From: Panagrolaimus kolymaensis
Taxonomy: Eukaryota; Nematoda; Chromadorea; Rhabditida; Panagrolaimidae
DNA length: 64,000 bases
Assembly (NCBI GenBank): GCA_028622995.1
Contig: JAJQJQ010000002.1
Coordinates: forward strand, 9,796,001-9,860,000
Direction: 5' to 3'
Shown: one piece after another, positions 35,125 through 46,871 of the stretch
How the letters are laid out: each line of letters begins with the position of its first letter
Position numbering within the stretch: position 1 is the first letter of the stretch
Notes under the pieces: model-generated
Told to the model about the DNA's origin: nothing
Databases searched by the model: none
Seen by the model: the letters and a program-made list of their open reading frames with translations, nothing else
Translations under genes and position numbers: made by a program

Positions 35125-38100
35125 ATGATGATCTTTTTGTTTTCTTTTTTGCTTTATTTTCCCATTATATTAGCAACTAATCAAAAAGTTGTATCATGTC
35201 CATCACAAGATACAACCTTATTGGCTTCTGAAGAATATATAAGATTTGAATCATTTAATTATCCCGTAAAAGCAAGAAGTAATAATCTAAAATGTTTTCA
35301 AGTATTTAAAGTAATATTATATTATGTTCGCTTTTTTCTACCATAAAATTTAGATTTCACCCGAAAATAGTTATTCAAAAATTTGGTTTGTATTTTTAAA
35401 TGGTGAACTTGAATCTTTTAAGATACTTGGCAATGGCGCTTTCGATATGAAAATAGTGAAGTAAATTTTTTTCATATTTAAATGTTATTTTTAGTAATTC
35501 TGATTTAGATGGGATAAACACCCTTTATGGTTTTCACATTTGGTGAATTTTAATGAAATGGCATTTGATATAAATGAAAATATGCCTGAAAATATTAATT
35601 GGAAAGGCTTTCAAGCTTTTATTTACGCAACAAGTATAAATTTAATTTTCCGAAAACTGGAGAAAAGACTTTGGTTTTTTAATTTAATTTAATGATAAAT
35701 TCCAATATTTTTTGAAATATATTTAACAAAGGATAAGATTACAATGTTATTTTATATTTTGGCGCCAAAAACAAATTTATGTGTTTTTTTTTATCTATCT
35801 AAAATAAAAAATCAACAATGCATTTAATTAAAAAGGGGAAAAATATTTTATGTTTTCACGTTTTTTATTTGCGTAAACCCGTTATCTTGTTGACACAATA
35901 AGGTAAAAAAAAAAAAAAACAAAAAAAAAAATAGAGCATCAGTTAGTTACTATGGAGTTTAAAACGTCACCCACAAGAAAAACATGCTTAAAAAAAATGT
36001 GCAATATATTTGCCGTTTAAAGGGAAGGTATCTAAAAGTTATCTTTTAAAATCGCTTTATATTTTCAGTGTTTACATTAAAAAAATTCATTTTAGATGAC
36101 AAAAGGCCGTCAACATGTCCATTAAATGGCCAAATTTTTGATTTTTCTAATTATTTGGATATAATTGCAATAAGCTCTAGTTATTATTTTCCAAATAAGA
36201 ATGAATATGAATATATGAAAGCATGTAAATGGCAATTTAATGTCGTCAAGGACTATATGTTAAAATTCGATATAAAACTTCTGAATTTAATTGATAGTGA
36301 AACAATTACGGTTCAAATTGATGACGGTAAATTTATATTATTGAGAACAGCAGGCGTTCATTACTTTGACAATAGAAAGGTTGTTATTGTTTTTAATAGA
36401 AATATTTCTTTAACTAGTGATTATGGATTTGGTGCCATCATAACTTTGGTTGAATCAAACCCGTCTATAATTAACACATGTCAATGGACATCTTCTAATG
36501 ATGAGCTTGGCTTTATAAATTTTAATAAAGATGGTTACAAAAATAATGAAGTAAGTTAGCCGCGAAAAAAATGGATATATTGCAACTTTTTTTATTTTTT
36601 AGTTATGTGAAAAAGAAATTAATATTAACGAAGGTCAAATGTTACAATTATCTTATTTTGGTTATTTGGAAGATGGTGTTGATAAACTTGTAGCCATTGA
36701 CCATTTAAACCAAACTTATGACTTGGCTCAAAATTCAAATTGGATTATTGATGGAAATGCTGGTAACGTTTTATTTCGATTTACATCGGATGGTTCTTTA
36801 ACAAAAGCAGGATTTCTTTCTCAATGGAATGAACCGAGTGAGTATTTTTATAATAAACTATTTTTTCTTAAAAATACTAAATTTTTTTAAATCATAAAGA
36901 ACTCATTTTTAGCATGTGAATGTTCATTCAAAAGTCGAAATTCATGGCCGGTAAATACTATGGTTTATTGGGACGCTATGACTAATAAAAAGGATAGTAT
37001 GTTTGAAAAAAATACAGTAGGATATTGTAATAATATGAAATGCTCATTCGAGGTAGACATCAAATAAGATAATATTAAAAAGATTAAGAATAATTTAGTT
37101 AATTTTCTCTGAAAGCTGTTCAGTATTTTTGCTACCCAAAATTAAATTACGTTCAAATTCAAATGATTCTGTCAAAATTTTCGATAACAACCAATTAATT
37201 GATGATATTACTCCCGACATAGAATATAGAAATCATTTTAATTTGGGTTTTGCAACTAGCCTTCGAATTAATTTTGAATCAGATAATTTATTATTGGGGA
37301 TATACCCTGCCCCGTACGTTTTATTTGGAACTATATGTCTCAATAGTTAGTATTTTTTATTAAATTCGCATAAAAAAATATTTCAAAAACTTTTTAGATC
37401 TAGTTTCATCAACAATTTATTTATCAATTCAAAATTTCACATACACCCTTGATTTATCTACCATTAAAGTTCCCAAATTTATAACTATAAATGTACCAAA
37501 AAATTATACACTGGACTTGTTTCTAATAGAGTATTTATATATATTACCAAGTGATAGAAGATTAAAACAAATTTATTTGTATGATTCGAATACAACTAAT
37601 AATTTTGTTTCAACGTAAGTTTTGCTTTAGTAATGAAACCTTTGAACTTCCAGGCTTTTTTAAACTCGAAAATTTTTTTTAGATTCAAAGAACTTCCTCG
37701 ACATGAAAAATACCCTGAAATGCAATATTACACTGCAACATCTTCTTCTTTAACGTTATTCATTCATGCTTCGAGAGCTTCAGCCACAGCTTTTTTTCGA
37801 ATTCGCGAAAGTATATTTTAATTTATGAACTGACAAAATGTTAAAAAAAAAATTTAGTTCACGCCCAAAACTGTGTATCATATGACAATGTTATTCCTGT
37901 CGCAAATGCAGATGTTACTGCAACTTCTACTTCCAATGGGCCATGTTTTTTAACTTTATTACATTGGAGTGATTCGTGTGAATCAGCACAATATTTTGAT
38001 GTAGTTACTGATTCCGAATTATATGTTAAATATGTTGCCGACATTAATCCTAAAAATCAATTATTGGAGTTTAAGTAAGCTAAAAATACAAAATAAGATC

Positions 38101-40337
38101 AAAATTTTTTTTATAGTATGAACACAATTGGTACGTGGTCAGCAATATATTTTTATGGAGTTGCAAATTCTTTTATTATTCCTGCGAGTTCTTACATCAA
38201 ATTTAAAAGCTCAAGTTTTTTTGGTAGCCTTTTATTTATGCTGAAATTGTAACAATTAATACTTGATATCAAAAAATATTTTAGGTGGAAAAGGACTAAC
38301 AACGAAAGAAATTTTGGTATCTGAAGCGTTTGCCTGCCCTTCTTTTGAAACAACAACTATAAAATCAATTACAATCCCTTTTCCTATCGATATATATTCA
38401 AATTATTTTTGTCGTTTAACTATTAAATTCTTAGATTTATCTGAGTTTGGGTCTTTGCATATTTATTCCAAAACAAAATTGAAAAAGTAATTATTACTTT
38501 GTTATTTTTATTTAAAACCAATATGAATATTTTAGAGTAACGCACGTTAACCAAGTATTTGATTTTTTGAGTGATTCCGAAGATAGAAAAATTTTTGTAC
38601 ACTTAAATGAAACTGTCGAAGGACATAGAGGATATGTTATTGAATATGAAATGTTGACAAATGGTTATAATGAAGAAGAGATTACTACAACAACCATAAG
38701 TGGTAAGTCACTTCACAAAAATTCATAAGTTAACGAAATTTAATTAAGTATTATTTAGAAATTCCTACAATATTTCAATCTACTGAATTACCAGATATAC
38801 AATTAACGTCCAATAAATTATCTTCTTTGACAGTTGTAATTTCAACAACCCTATCAAGTAATTTACCTCTAACACGACCAACAGAAAAAGAAACATTAAT
38901 AACGACAACATTTGAAACGGTGGAAGTAACAAGTTTAACTGATTTATCAATTCACACTTCTGAAGCAACTTCAAAACCAACTGATTTTAATAGCGATATT
39001 AATAGAATGGAATCAACAACTCTACCTTCGGAATCAAGCTCTGCTCCTTCAGCATCTTCAATAAAAGCTTTCGAAACCGATGACGATAACGATTTGATAC
39101 CCGAACAAACATCTACAACTTATCCGTATGAAAAAGTCACAATATCAGAAAGGGTAACGGAAGAACCGTTTGAGCCAAAAAAAAACCTCGTTTATTTGGT
39201 TACTGTATGTTGCTGGAGGTTTGATGGTAATTTTTGTCTTGGTTGTTGCTGCACGAATTTGGGCAAAAAAAGAACGCTCTCTAATAAAACTAAGTCTTCG
39301 CAAAGAAACAATAAAAAGAAAAATAGAAACGCCACCTATGAAAATCAACTCCAAAGAAAATAAACGCTTAGAAAGGCACATTGATTCACAAAGTCTCATA
39401 ATAAACTTCAACAACATCATTGGAAAAGGGGCGAATGCTACTGTGTTTAAAGGTATGTTTTTTACATATAAGAAAAATAAAAAACTCAATTTTAGCTTTT
39501 ATCAAAGGCGAAGCTAAAAAGGAGATAAATCAAAAAGGCCGGAGAAATTTTGCTCAAATTTTTGAAAATTGTTATGTGGCTCTAAAAATGCCAACAAGTT
39601 GCAATGAAGAAGAAACCGATTTATTTATTCACGAGCTGGATAATTTAATGTCTCTTGGATCTCATCAAAATATTATTACTTTTATTGGCTGGACACATTA
39701 TAATAATGTTCCATGCATTATTACTGAGCTCGCAAATACAGATTTACTTCAATATGTGAAATCTTTTCGTGGCGATCCATTACCAATTAAAATTATGATT
39801 TCAATACTCTTGCAAATATCTCAGGCTTTAGAATACGTAACATCATTAAAAATGATTCATCGAGATGTTGCTTGTCGAAATATTTTATTAACAGAAAATA
39901 ATATCGCAAAATTAGCTGATTTTGGTTTATGTTGCCATTGTGATGATACTTTTACTTATAAAGCCTCTTTCCAAAAAAGATTTCCACTAAAATGGCTTGC
40001 AATCGAATCCTTGGTGGATCGTTTATTTTCTGAAAAATCTGATGCTTGGTCTTTTGGAATTTTATGTTATGAAATATTTTCTTATGGCGCTGTTCCATAT
40101 CCCACCCTCTCTAGCGATGAAATGCTTGAATTTTTAAAAAGTGGAAAAAGATTGGAAAAACCTAATGCAAGTACATATGAGATTTATGGCCTGATGCTAG
40201 GTTGTTGGAGAGAATGTCCACAATATCGACCCACTTTCAAAGAGATTGGAAATCGTTTGAGAATAATACTTGAAAATGAAACAGCGGAATATGGGTATTT
40301 AAAATTACAAAATCCTTCGACGCCAAATGAACAATGA
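35125..40337 (+). CDS. CUB-like receptor tyrosine kinase with long mucin-like stalk (CUB-RTK 3)
   Basis: Opposite strand to its two paralogues. Exons followed: 35125-35310, 35354-35460, 35519-35633, 36069-36550, 36603 to about 36831, 36914-37051, 37099-37345, 37398-37614, 37683-37810, 37858-38074, 38117-38223, 38285-38486, 38536-38702, 38759 onward, then the kinase exon ending 40337. Phases match CUB-RTK 1 exon by exon. Signal peptide MMIFLFSFLLYFPIILA; CUB-like exon CPLNGQIFDFSN, SYYFPN, CKWQFN, GFGAIITLV; LEDGVDKLVAIDH. A Ser/Thr/Glu stalk of about 120 residues replaces the 30-residue stalk of the others. Kinase: IGKGANATVFKG, VALK, HRDVACRN, ADFG, FPLKWLAIESL (RET-like), tail EYGYLKL. One extra A in a run of nine (39177-39185) shifts the frame just before the membrane helix (FIWLLYVAGGLMVIFVLVV); eight As would restore it. 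Confidence 0.78.
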
Positions 40338-40515
40338 AAATTAAAATTATTTTATGTATTTTGTTTTATGTCTAGCCTATCTTTCATTTTTTCGTCATCT
40401 GTAACGTTTGAATACTAAATTATATTTAAATTATTTCATAATATTATTTATATTTTTTGTGAAAATACATAAACAAAATTTTAACTTCGAATGAAAATGT
40501 CAAAAAATGGATGCC

Positions 40516-41608
40516 TTATTTGATTAAATTTGCTTCAGCTAATACAGTGTTATGAGGAACTTCAGGCTTTTTTATCAATGAACATATTTGAATTTCTAAA
40601 ACAATAATATATAAATTATTTTTATAGTCGAGTTTTTTTAAAACAAAACTCACTTTTAGGAAATGAATAACCAATATTTGTTATATTTGTTAACAAAGAA
40701 TTCCATAATCCTTTCATTTTTGGGTTCTTTAAAACAGAAATAGTAACATGCGGAATGTATTCATATTCACTTTGGGGTTTAAAACCAGCGTTTTGGAAAA
40801 TTTCATTAATTTTAGCTAAAAAAAACTTTTGAATTTCCAATCTAAACAATAAAAAATAAGATTTGCTTTATTTCTTACCTCGATATTTGATTAATAAATC
40901 TGCTGATTTCAAATCGGGTAATGCATGAAGACTCATGGCATCAACAAATGTTTGAAGTTTAACAAATTTAATATTTAAAGGCTCATAATCTTGGTAAATT
41001 ACTTTAGCGGCTTTTTGGATTGCATTTTTTGCTCTAAAAAAAGATTTTTAAAAAAAGATTTAAGAATCCGCATTTTTTAAATTCTTTTATTTGCTAAAAG
41101 TTTTGAATTAATTTTGACAAAATAGAAAAATATAAATAAAAGTTTTAGTAAAAATATATTTTTTATTTCTTCGAATTTTGGAAGATGGAAAACACAAAAA
41201 ATCTTTTACTCGGTTATTCTTTTTATCAAAAAATAAATTTGATAAAACTCAGCAAATTTTTTGTTTTTTACAAATAAAAAATATCTTTGTAAATTTTTCT
41301 TACTTTTTCAAATCCAAATGATCAATATAAAAAATATCGATAGTTATGTGCAAAGAATTCAATGGTTCAAAAGTTGAATGAAAGCGTTTATCGATAACAA
41401 GGAGTTGACGGCGGATATTTTTTACCTGTTCACGAACCTAAAAACAAAATTTTTTATTTCATATTCATCAAACAAAAAGTTTGGATAAAAATCATACATT
41501 TTTATCATCAATTTGAATGTTTACAAAAGCATTGGCTTTTGGTAGATTCTTTTCAGCAAAAATTTCAATCAATAAAATTATGAATGTTACAAAAAATGTA
41601 ACTAACAT
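40516..41608 (-). CDS. Secreted 2H phosphoesterase (LigT/AKAP7-like)
   Basis: Five exons, about 220 residues, ending TAA 40516-40518 (VLAEANLIK). The start is placed at 41608 because MLVTFFVTFIILLIEIFA is a clean signal peptide; an upstream in-frame ATG at 41689 would bury it. Two H-x-T motifs characterise the 2H phosphoesterase superfamily: SLHITIDIF (exon 2) and YIPHVTISVL (exon 4), about 130 residues apart, with EIQICSL near the end. In the family these histidines cleave or form 2'-5' or cyclic phosphodiester bonds. A secretory version is noteworthy because most relatives are cytosolic. It lies tail-to-tail with CUB-RTK 3; no operon link is evident. Confidence 0.7.
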
Positions 41609-41844
41609 TTTCTTGGTTTTTATTTGAGCCAAAATTATTTTTTCTCCATTTTTGAAGCGAAAAATATTGTTTTCGCTTTTGTTATACATAGTTGGACGAG
41701 CTCATTGCGTTATTTATTTTTATTATTTATTCTTTACAATCTTTAAAAGTTTTTTTTATTGAAAAAAATCAAAGAAAAAAGCTTTTTAAAATTTATTTTT
41801 AATGTAAAAAATTTATTGTTTTCTTTTTACAAAAAAGGATTTTT

Positions 41845-43827
41845 TTATTTTTTTATTTGAACTGTATCTAAAGTTAAATAACCATATTCCGAAGTTTCAT
41901 TTTCAAGCAATATTCTAAGACTGTTTTGAATTTCTTTAAATGTGGGACGATCTTGAAATTCGGGCTTCCAACATTCTAACATCAGTTTATAAATTTCATC
42001 TGGAGTTCCACAAGAGTTTTCAAGACGATTTCCACCTTGAAGAAATTCAAGCATTTCAAAGTTATTCATTGTTGGGTATGGAACTACTCCATATGTAAAT
42101 ATTTCATAGCAGAGAATTCCAAACGACCAAACATCAGATTTTTCAAAAAAATTCGATCCACCAAAGCTTCGATAGACAACCATTTTAAAGGGAGTCGTTT
42201 TTGAAGAGAAGCATGATAAGTAAAAGATTCGTCGCAATGGCAACAAAGACCGAAATCAGATAATTTTGCAACATTTCCGTTCGATAATAAAATATTCCGA
42301 CATGCAACATCTCGATGAACCATCATTAACGAAGCCACGTATTCCAAGGCTTGGGAAATTTGCCACAAAATTGAGATAATAGTTTTATTATTCAAAGCTT
42401 GTCCCCGAAATGATTTAACGTGTTGCAGCAATGTAATATTTTCTAATTGTGTTATAATTGCTGGTACATCTTGGAATAAGGTCCAACCAAGAAAAGTAAT
42501 AATATGGGGGTGTGTGCCGAGAGTTATGAGAGCGTCGAGTTCTCGAACAAATTGTTCTGCATCGGATTCTTCAAAACTTGTTGGCAATTTTATAGCGACT
42601 TCACAATTTTTTAAAGCTTCCAAAGGCTTGGATAAAATTTGTAATAAAACTTTTTCTTTCATTACACCTATAAAATTTATAATATTAAAAGAATCTTTTT
42701 ATTAACCTTTTACCTTTGTAAACTGTAGCATTGGAGCCTTTTCCCAAAATATATTCATAATCAATTTCAATGTATTTTGAATCAATATTTTTTTCCATTC
42801 TTTTATTATGAGATAATTTAATTTTATAAAGAGGCGCCTCCATCTTTGCTTTTACACCTTCATGCAAGATTTTTTCTTTTTTCCTTTTACGTTTTTTTCT
42901 TTGAATATAAATAAAAATTATCATTAAACAACTTAAACATAGGATAACTCCAGATATTATTATCCACCACCATTCCACTTTTGGTGTACTTTTCCATGTT
43001 GGAAATGTAATGGATATATCGGAAGAAGTTAAGGAAGTCGAAGAAGTTGAAAATGTTGTTGGCATTGATGTAGGTGTTGAAGATGATGATAATGTTTTTG
43101 GCGAGGATAGTGATGAACCCGTAAATAGCATGGAAGTGGATATCAGTAGTGTTGAAGTGGATGTAGTGCCTAAAATTTATTTAAATTTTTTATCACACAA
43201 ATTTTAAAAATAATTAAATTAAAAAAATCATCAGTGTTAGTTTTCAAAATGTTATTTAATAAATCTATAGTGTAAAAAGTTAATTACTCACTTACTTGTA
43301 GATATAAATATTTTGGATGGAGTACTACATATATAGGGTTTTGGAGGAGCAAAACAATCGTTGGTTAAACTCCAAAATCCACTACTATGGCTTATCATTC
43401 CACAACATATTTGTGCAGAACATTTTGATTGACTTTCATCCCAATTTGTATAATTTATGTCACTCCCATCCGTCCATGTTTTATTATTATTTTGTATTAA
43501 ATATCCTATCCAAAATTCATTTAAGCCATCAGGAACACTGGTGTCTATAATTTTTTATTCATCTTTTTGTGAATTTTTTTAAACCAAACTTCTTATTAAA
43601 AAATTATTTGTTGCTTCATCATGTATGGAAATTAAATGACCACCTGCTATTCTAACGCAAAGTTCATCAGCATCCATAAAAGAAGTTTTAGTATAATTAA
43701 AAATCAAACATTTTGAATTCCATTCAATGCTGTCATAATTAGGGCAATTATCGCTCCAACCATAAGTTAAAATGAAAAAAATAAATAAAAATAAAAATAT
43801 TATTGTAAGCTTTTGGTTGTCATACAT
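41845..43827 (-). CDS. C-type lectin receptor tyrosine kinase, frameshifted (CTLD-RTK 2)
   Basis: Exon 1 (from ATG 43827) has a signal peptide (LTIIFLFLFIFFILTYG) and lectin half 1 (CLIFNYTKTSF, GGHLISIHDE). Exon 2 (about 43547-43300) gives FWIGYLIQNNNKTWTDGSD and closing cysteines (NDCFAPPKPYICS). Exon 3 has a Ser/Thr stalk, a membrane helix (WWWIIISGVILCLSCLMIIF) and a basic juxtamembrane run (QRKKRKRKKEK). Kinase: LGKGSNATVYKG, VAIK, HRDVACRN, SDFG, LPLKWLSIEAL, SDVWSFG, RPTFKEI, tail EYGYLTL. At about 42144-42152 a T7 run (A7 on the plus strand) breaks the frame between VDRIF and EKSDVW; eight Ts would give IFFEKSDVW. Either assembly error or new pseudogene. It is divergently transcribed from the secreted lectin at 44110, with 280 bp between starts. 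Confidence 0.75.
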
Positions 43828-44109
43828 TTAAAGTAAATTAATGTTTGAAATTTTTTATTGATTTTGTTCGACGCGGCCAAACTTATCATCTATGTATATT
43901 AAAATTTTACATTAAATAAATCTTTTTTTTTCAAAAATTTATTTTCACCTTTTTTTAGCTGTGTATGACCAAAGTTTCTTAAAACACACCAAAAATCGTT
44001 TTTCTTTCACAAAATTTAAGATTATAGAGTATTATGACAGATTATTTTTTTTCCATATTTCTTGATAAAAGGAAACGAGCAAAAAGTTAACAAACGATGC
44101 ATCACAAAA
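43828..44109. promoter_or_regulatory. Bidirectional promoter between CTLD-RTK 2 and a secreted lectin
   Basis: The start codons of the minus-strand receptor (43827) and the plus-strand lectin (44110) are 282 bp apart with no other gene between them. The sequence is AT-rich, with no specific factor site recognised. The head-to-head layout suggests co-expression. Confidence 0.4.
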
Positions 44110-45053
44110 ATGCGATGCCAACTAAACAATAAATTTCTTAGTTTTATTTTTTTATTTTCTATACAACGTTGTTTTGGTAGCGATTGTATTCAAAGTTTTA
44201 ATTCAAAATCGGATTGTTATATTTTTATTGAAAATGTAACATATTTACTTGATGCTGAAGAAACTTGCATTAAATATGGAGGCCATTTAGCATCAATTCA
44301 AGATAGCATTTCTAATACATTTATAACACGTAGCAATACATAAAAATTTCTTAAATATAAAATATTTTTTAGAACATTCGATTGACTACTTTAAACCACA
44401 CAATTACTTTTGGATTGGTCTCACCATAATAAATGGAACTCTTAAATGGCTAGATGGGACTGATGTCGGTTTCAGCATATGGGCACAGAATCAACCTGTG
44501 GATTATATGTCATTACATTGTGTATCAGTTTCCATGAGAAATGGGAAATGGTTTAGAGAAGATTGCAACAGAGTTAATCCTTTTGTTTGCAAAATACATG
44601 AAACCATTACTACTACAGAAAGTAATATTGAAGGAGGCAACGCTAATTGTCCTTTAGGAAGCTTAAAATGGGAATCAAAATGTTTTATTTTTAATGAAAA
44701 TAGCGTACCCTTTGATGATGCCGAAAAAAATTGCGTTATATTTGGTGGCCAATTAGTTTCAATAAATGATGAAGATACAAACAACTTTTTAACTAGTAAA
44801 TTTAAAAAATAAATAAAATAATGGATAAAAAATTATAGGCAACATGTTTCAAGAAACTGAATTTTGGATTGGTTTGTATATAGTCCATGGAAATCAAACA
44901 TGGTTAGATGAAAGTCTAATAAATTATACTAATTGGGAAGAAAATCAACCAAGTTGTTCTTTATCACAAATTTATTGCGGTATAATTAATTATACTAGTG
45001 GACAGTGGAGTGTGTCAAGTGATTGTGTTAATCCCGTAAAATCATATATATAA
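44110..45053 (+). CDS. Secreted protein with two C-type lectin domains
   Basis: Exons 44110-44329, 44373-44795 and 44839-45053, about 285 residues. The start at 44110 is preferred over 44062 because it puts the signal peptide (LSFIFLFSIQRCFG) near the N-terminus. Domain 1: CYIFIENVTY, GGHLASIQDS, FWIGLTIINGTLKWLDGTD, CNRVNPFVCKI. Domain 2: CFIFNENSVPF, GGQLVSINDE, FWIGLYIVHGNQTWLDES, then DCVNPVKSYI and stop, so the last cysteine (the C of PYIC in CTLD-RTK 2) is missing. Domain 2 is very like the ectodomain of CTLD-RTK 2 across the divergent promoter (CSLSQIYCGIINYTSGQWS against CSAQICCGMISHSSGFWS), so one gene probably seeded the other. Likely an extracellular recognition protein. Confidence 0.8.
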
Positions 45054-45447
45054 GACGCCGAAATAAATAAAGTTTTGCAACTTTGTCTGAATCGGATTTA
45101 TATTAAAATCTTCCTCAGCCGAGTTTCAGACATTGAAAACACTAAATTTCTGTTTTTTTCCTCACGACTTTGGGTCAGGTGATGAAACACATACTTTTCT
45201 GTTTTTTTCCTCACGGTTTTGGTTCGGAATGAAAAACGCGTTTCTACAACCATTTTAATTTGCCGATTTTTGGCCATCTTCGAAATCGGGTTTAAACGTT
45301 GAAAAGATGCATAAATGAGGCAATATTAAGAAAAAACATGTAATTTTTCAAAACGTGTAAATATTTACAAAATTTATGGATTTTTGGATGTGAGAATTGG
45401 TCAGAATATAAAATCAAAGAATTTTGTTGTTTTTCCTCAACTTCCTA

Positions 45448-45667
45448 ATTGAGGCAATCCTCCCTGAGAATTTTGCCTCAACCTTCTTTTTTTATTGAGG
45501 CAATCCTCCCTGAGAATTTTGCCTCAACCTTCTTTTTTTATTGAGGCAATCCTCCCTGAGAATTTTGCCTCAACCTTCTTTTTTTATTGAGGCAATCCTC
45601 CCTGAGAATTTTGCCTCAACCTTCTTTTTTTATTGAGGCAATCCTCCCTGAGAATTTTGCCTCAGAA
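45448..45667. repeat. Tandem repeat, 46-bp unit, about 4.7 copies
   Basis: Unit starts at 45448, 45494, 45540, 45586 and 45632, each ATTGAGGCAATCCTCCCTGA followed by GAATTTTGCCTCAACCTTCT and T-rich spacer. The copies are identical as read. Inside each unit TTGAGGCAA and TTGCCTCAA are inverted repeats 15 bp apart, so each unit can fold as a hairpin. The last unit ends GCCTCAGAAAGAGG. Confidence 0.95.
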
Positions 45668-46871
45668 AGAGGTAAAATAAGCAAAAATGGTAAGAGGACT
45701 AGAACCCGGAATTCACCGGGTACATATGTGCCCTTTAAATGATCGACATTTTTATGCTAAACTCTAAAAGTAGCCATTCGTTGTCTTTGGATGCTCACCT
45801 TTTTTTATCTCCTTTTTTTTGCCAACTGGTAGATTTGTTGTTTAATATTGATTTTTTAGCCGCGTAAATTTTTTTTCTTTTCTTACAAACCACAAAATAA
45901 AAATTTGTCCGTTGACTTTTTTCTTTTTTTAAATACTTTTTTTTGAATATTTTATAAACGTTTTTTGTTTCAATTTTACTCAAATTTAATTTTTTACGTT
46001 ATCCCTCTAATTAAACAAAAACAAAAGAAGATTAAAATTAGAATTTTTGATGACCTTTTCATATTTACAAATTCAATATTCAAGAAATTCGAAAAACTTT
46101 TATTTTATTTAACCCAAAGAAGTTATTCTAAAAACTACTAAATCATGTATGTTATTAAACAAAAAATTAAAATTCGAACATAAACAGAAAAATAAATACC
46201 ATAAATTAAAAAATAAAAGGTTATAATTTCATTGACTTTTTCTTTGCTTGTAATCGATCGATTTCATTTTCTTTCTTATTTTTCACACCTGTCAGCTTTG
46301 TTTTAGCATTTTGAAGCACTTACATATACAACCTTTGAATGTTAGACAATTTTTTATGCGCTTGTCTAAAAAAAGGCAATATGTTAGATTTGGTATTTCT
46401 GCCAAAAATCGATCAATAAAATTATGTGCGCAAAACACTTTTTTTTCTTTCAGCTCTATTGACACAAAAAAAATTTTTCTTTGAATCAATGTTTTTTGAA
46501 TATTTTATTGATTTTTTTTTTGAATTTTTTGGCTAGCGTATATTTGCATTTTAATATAGAACAAGTAACATTACCAGTCTGAACACGGTGAAACTACAAG
46601 TATATTTCAGTAGAATTGCAACCAGGCAAAACCAAAAAAGGTAAAACACAAGAAGATTCTTTTAACACACCTTTCACATTTTTACCAAGTTCACTTCAAA
46701 AAAGAAGATTTTGAACCATTCCTTCAAAAGATTGGAGCGGTTGTAGAAAACGGCATCATAAAACTTCATTCAATACATTTAGAGAAAATGAATATTATTT
46801 TTATTTTATATCAAAACATTTCATTTTTAATAAAATTTAATATACAAAACGAATTACAATTTTACTATGAT
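45668..46871. other. Intergenic stretch with a possible gene remnant
   Basis: Mostly A/T runs. A coding-like frame at about 46690-46795 (VHFKKEDFEPFLQKIGAVVE, then NGIIKLHSIHLEKMN) without start or stop signals in context may be an exon relic. Around 45110-45260, CTGTTTTTTTCCTCACG occurs twice, 54 bp apart, suggesting an old repeat. Confidence 0.35.

Noticed and set aside
37859..38980. Minus-strand frames within CUB-RTK 3
   Set aside because: They overlap exons whose phases and sequence match two paralogues; antisense frames show no motif.
45448..45667. A CRISPR array (regular repeats with hairpins)
   Set aside because: Repeat and spacer are identical in every unit, so it is a plain tandem repeat, and the genome is eukaryotic.
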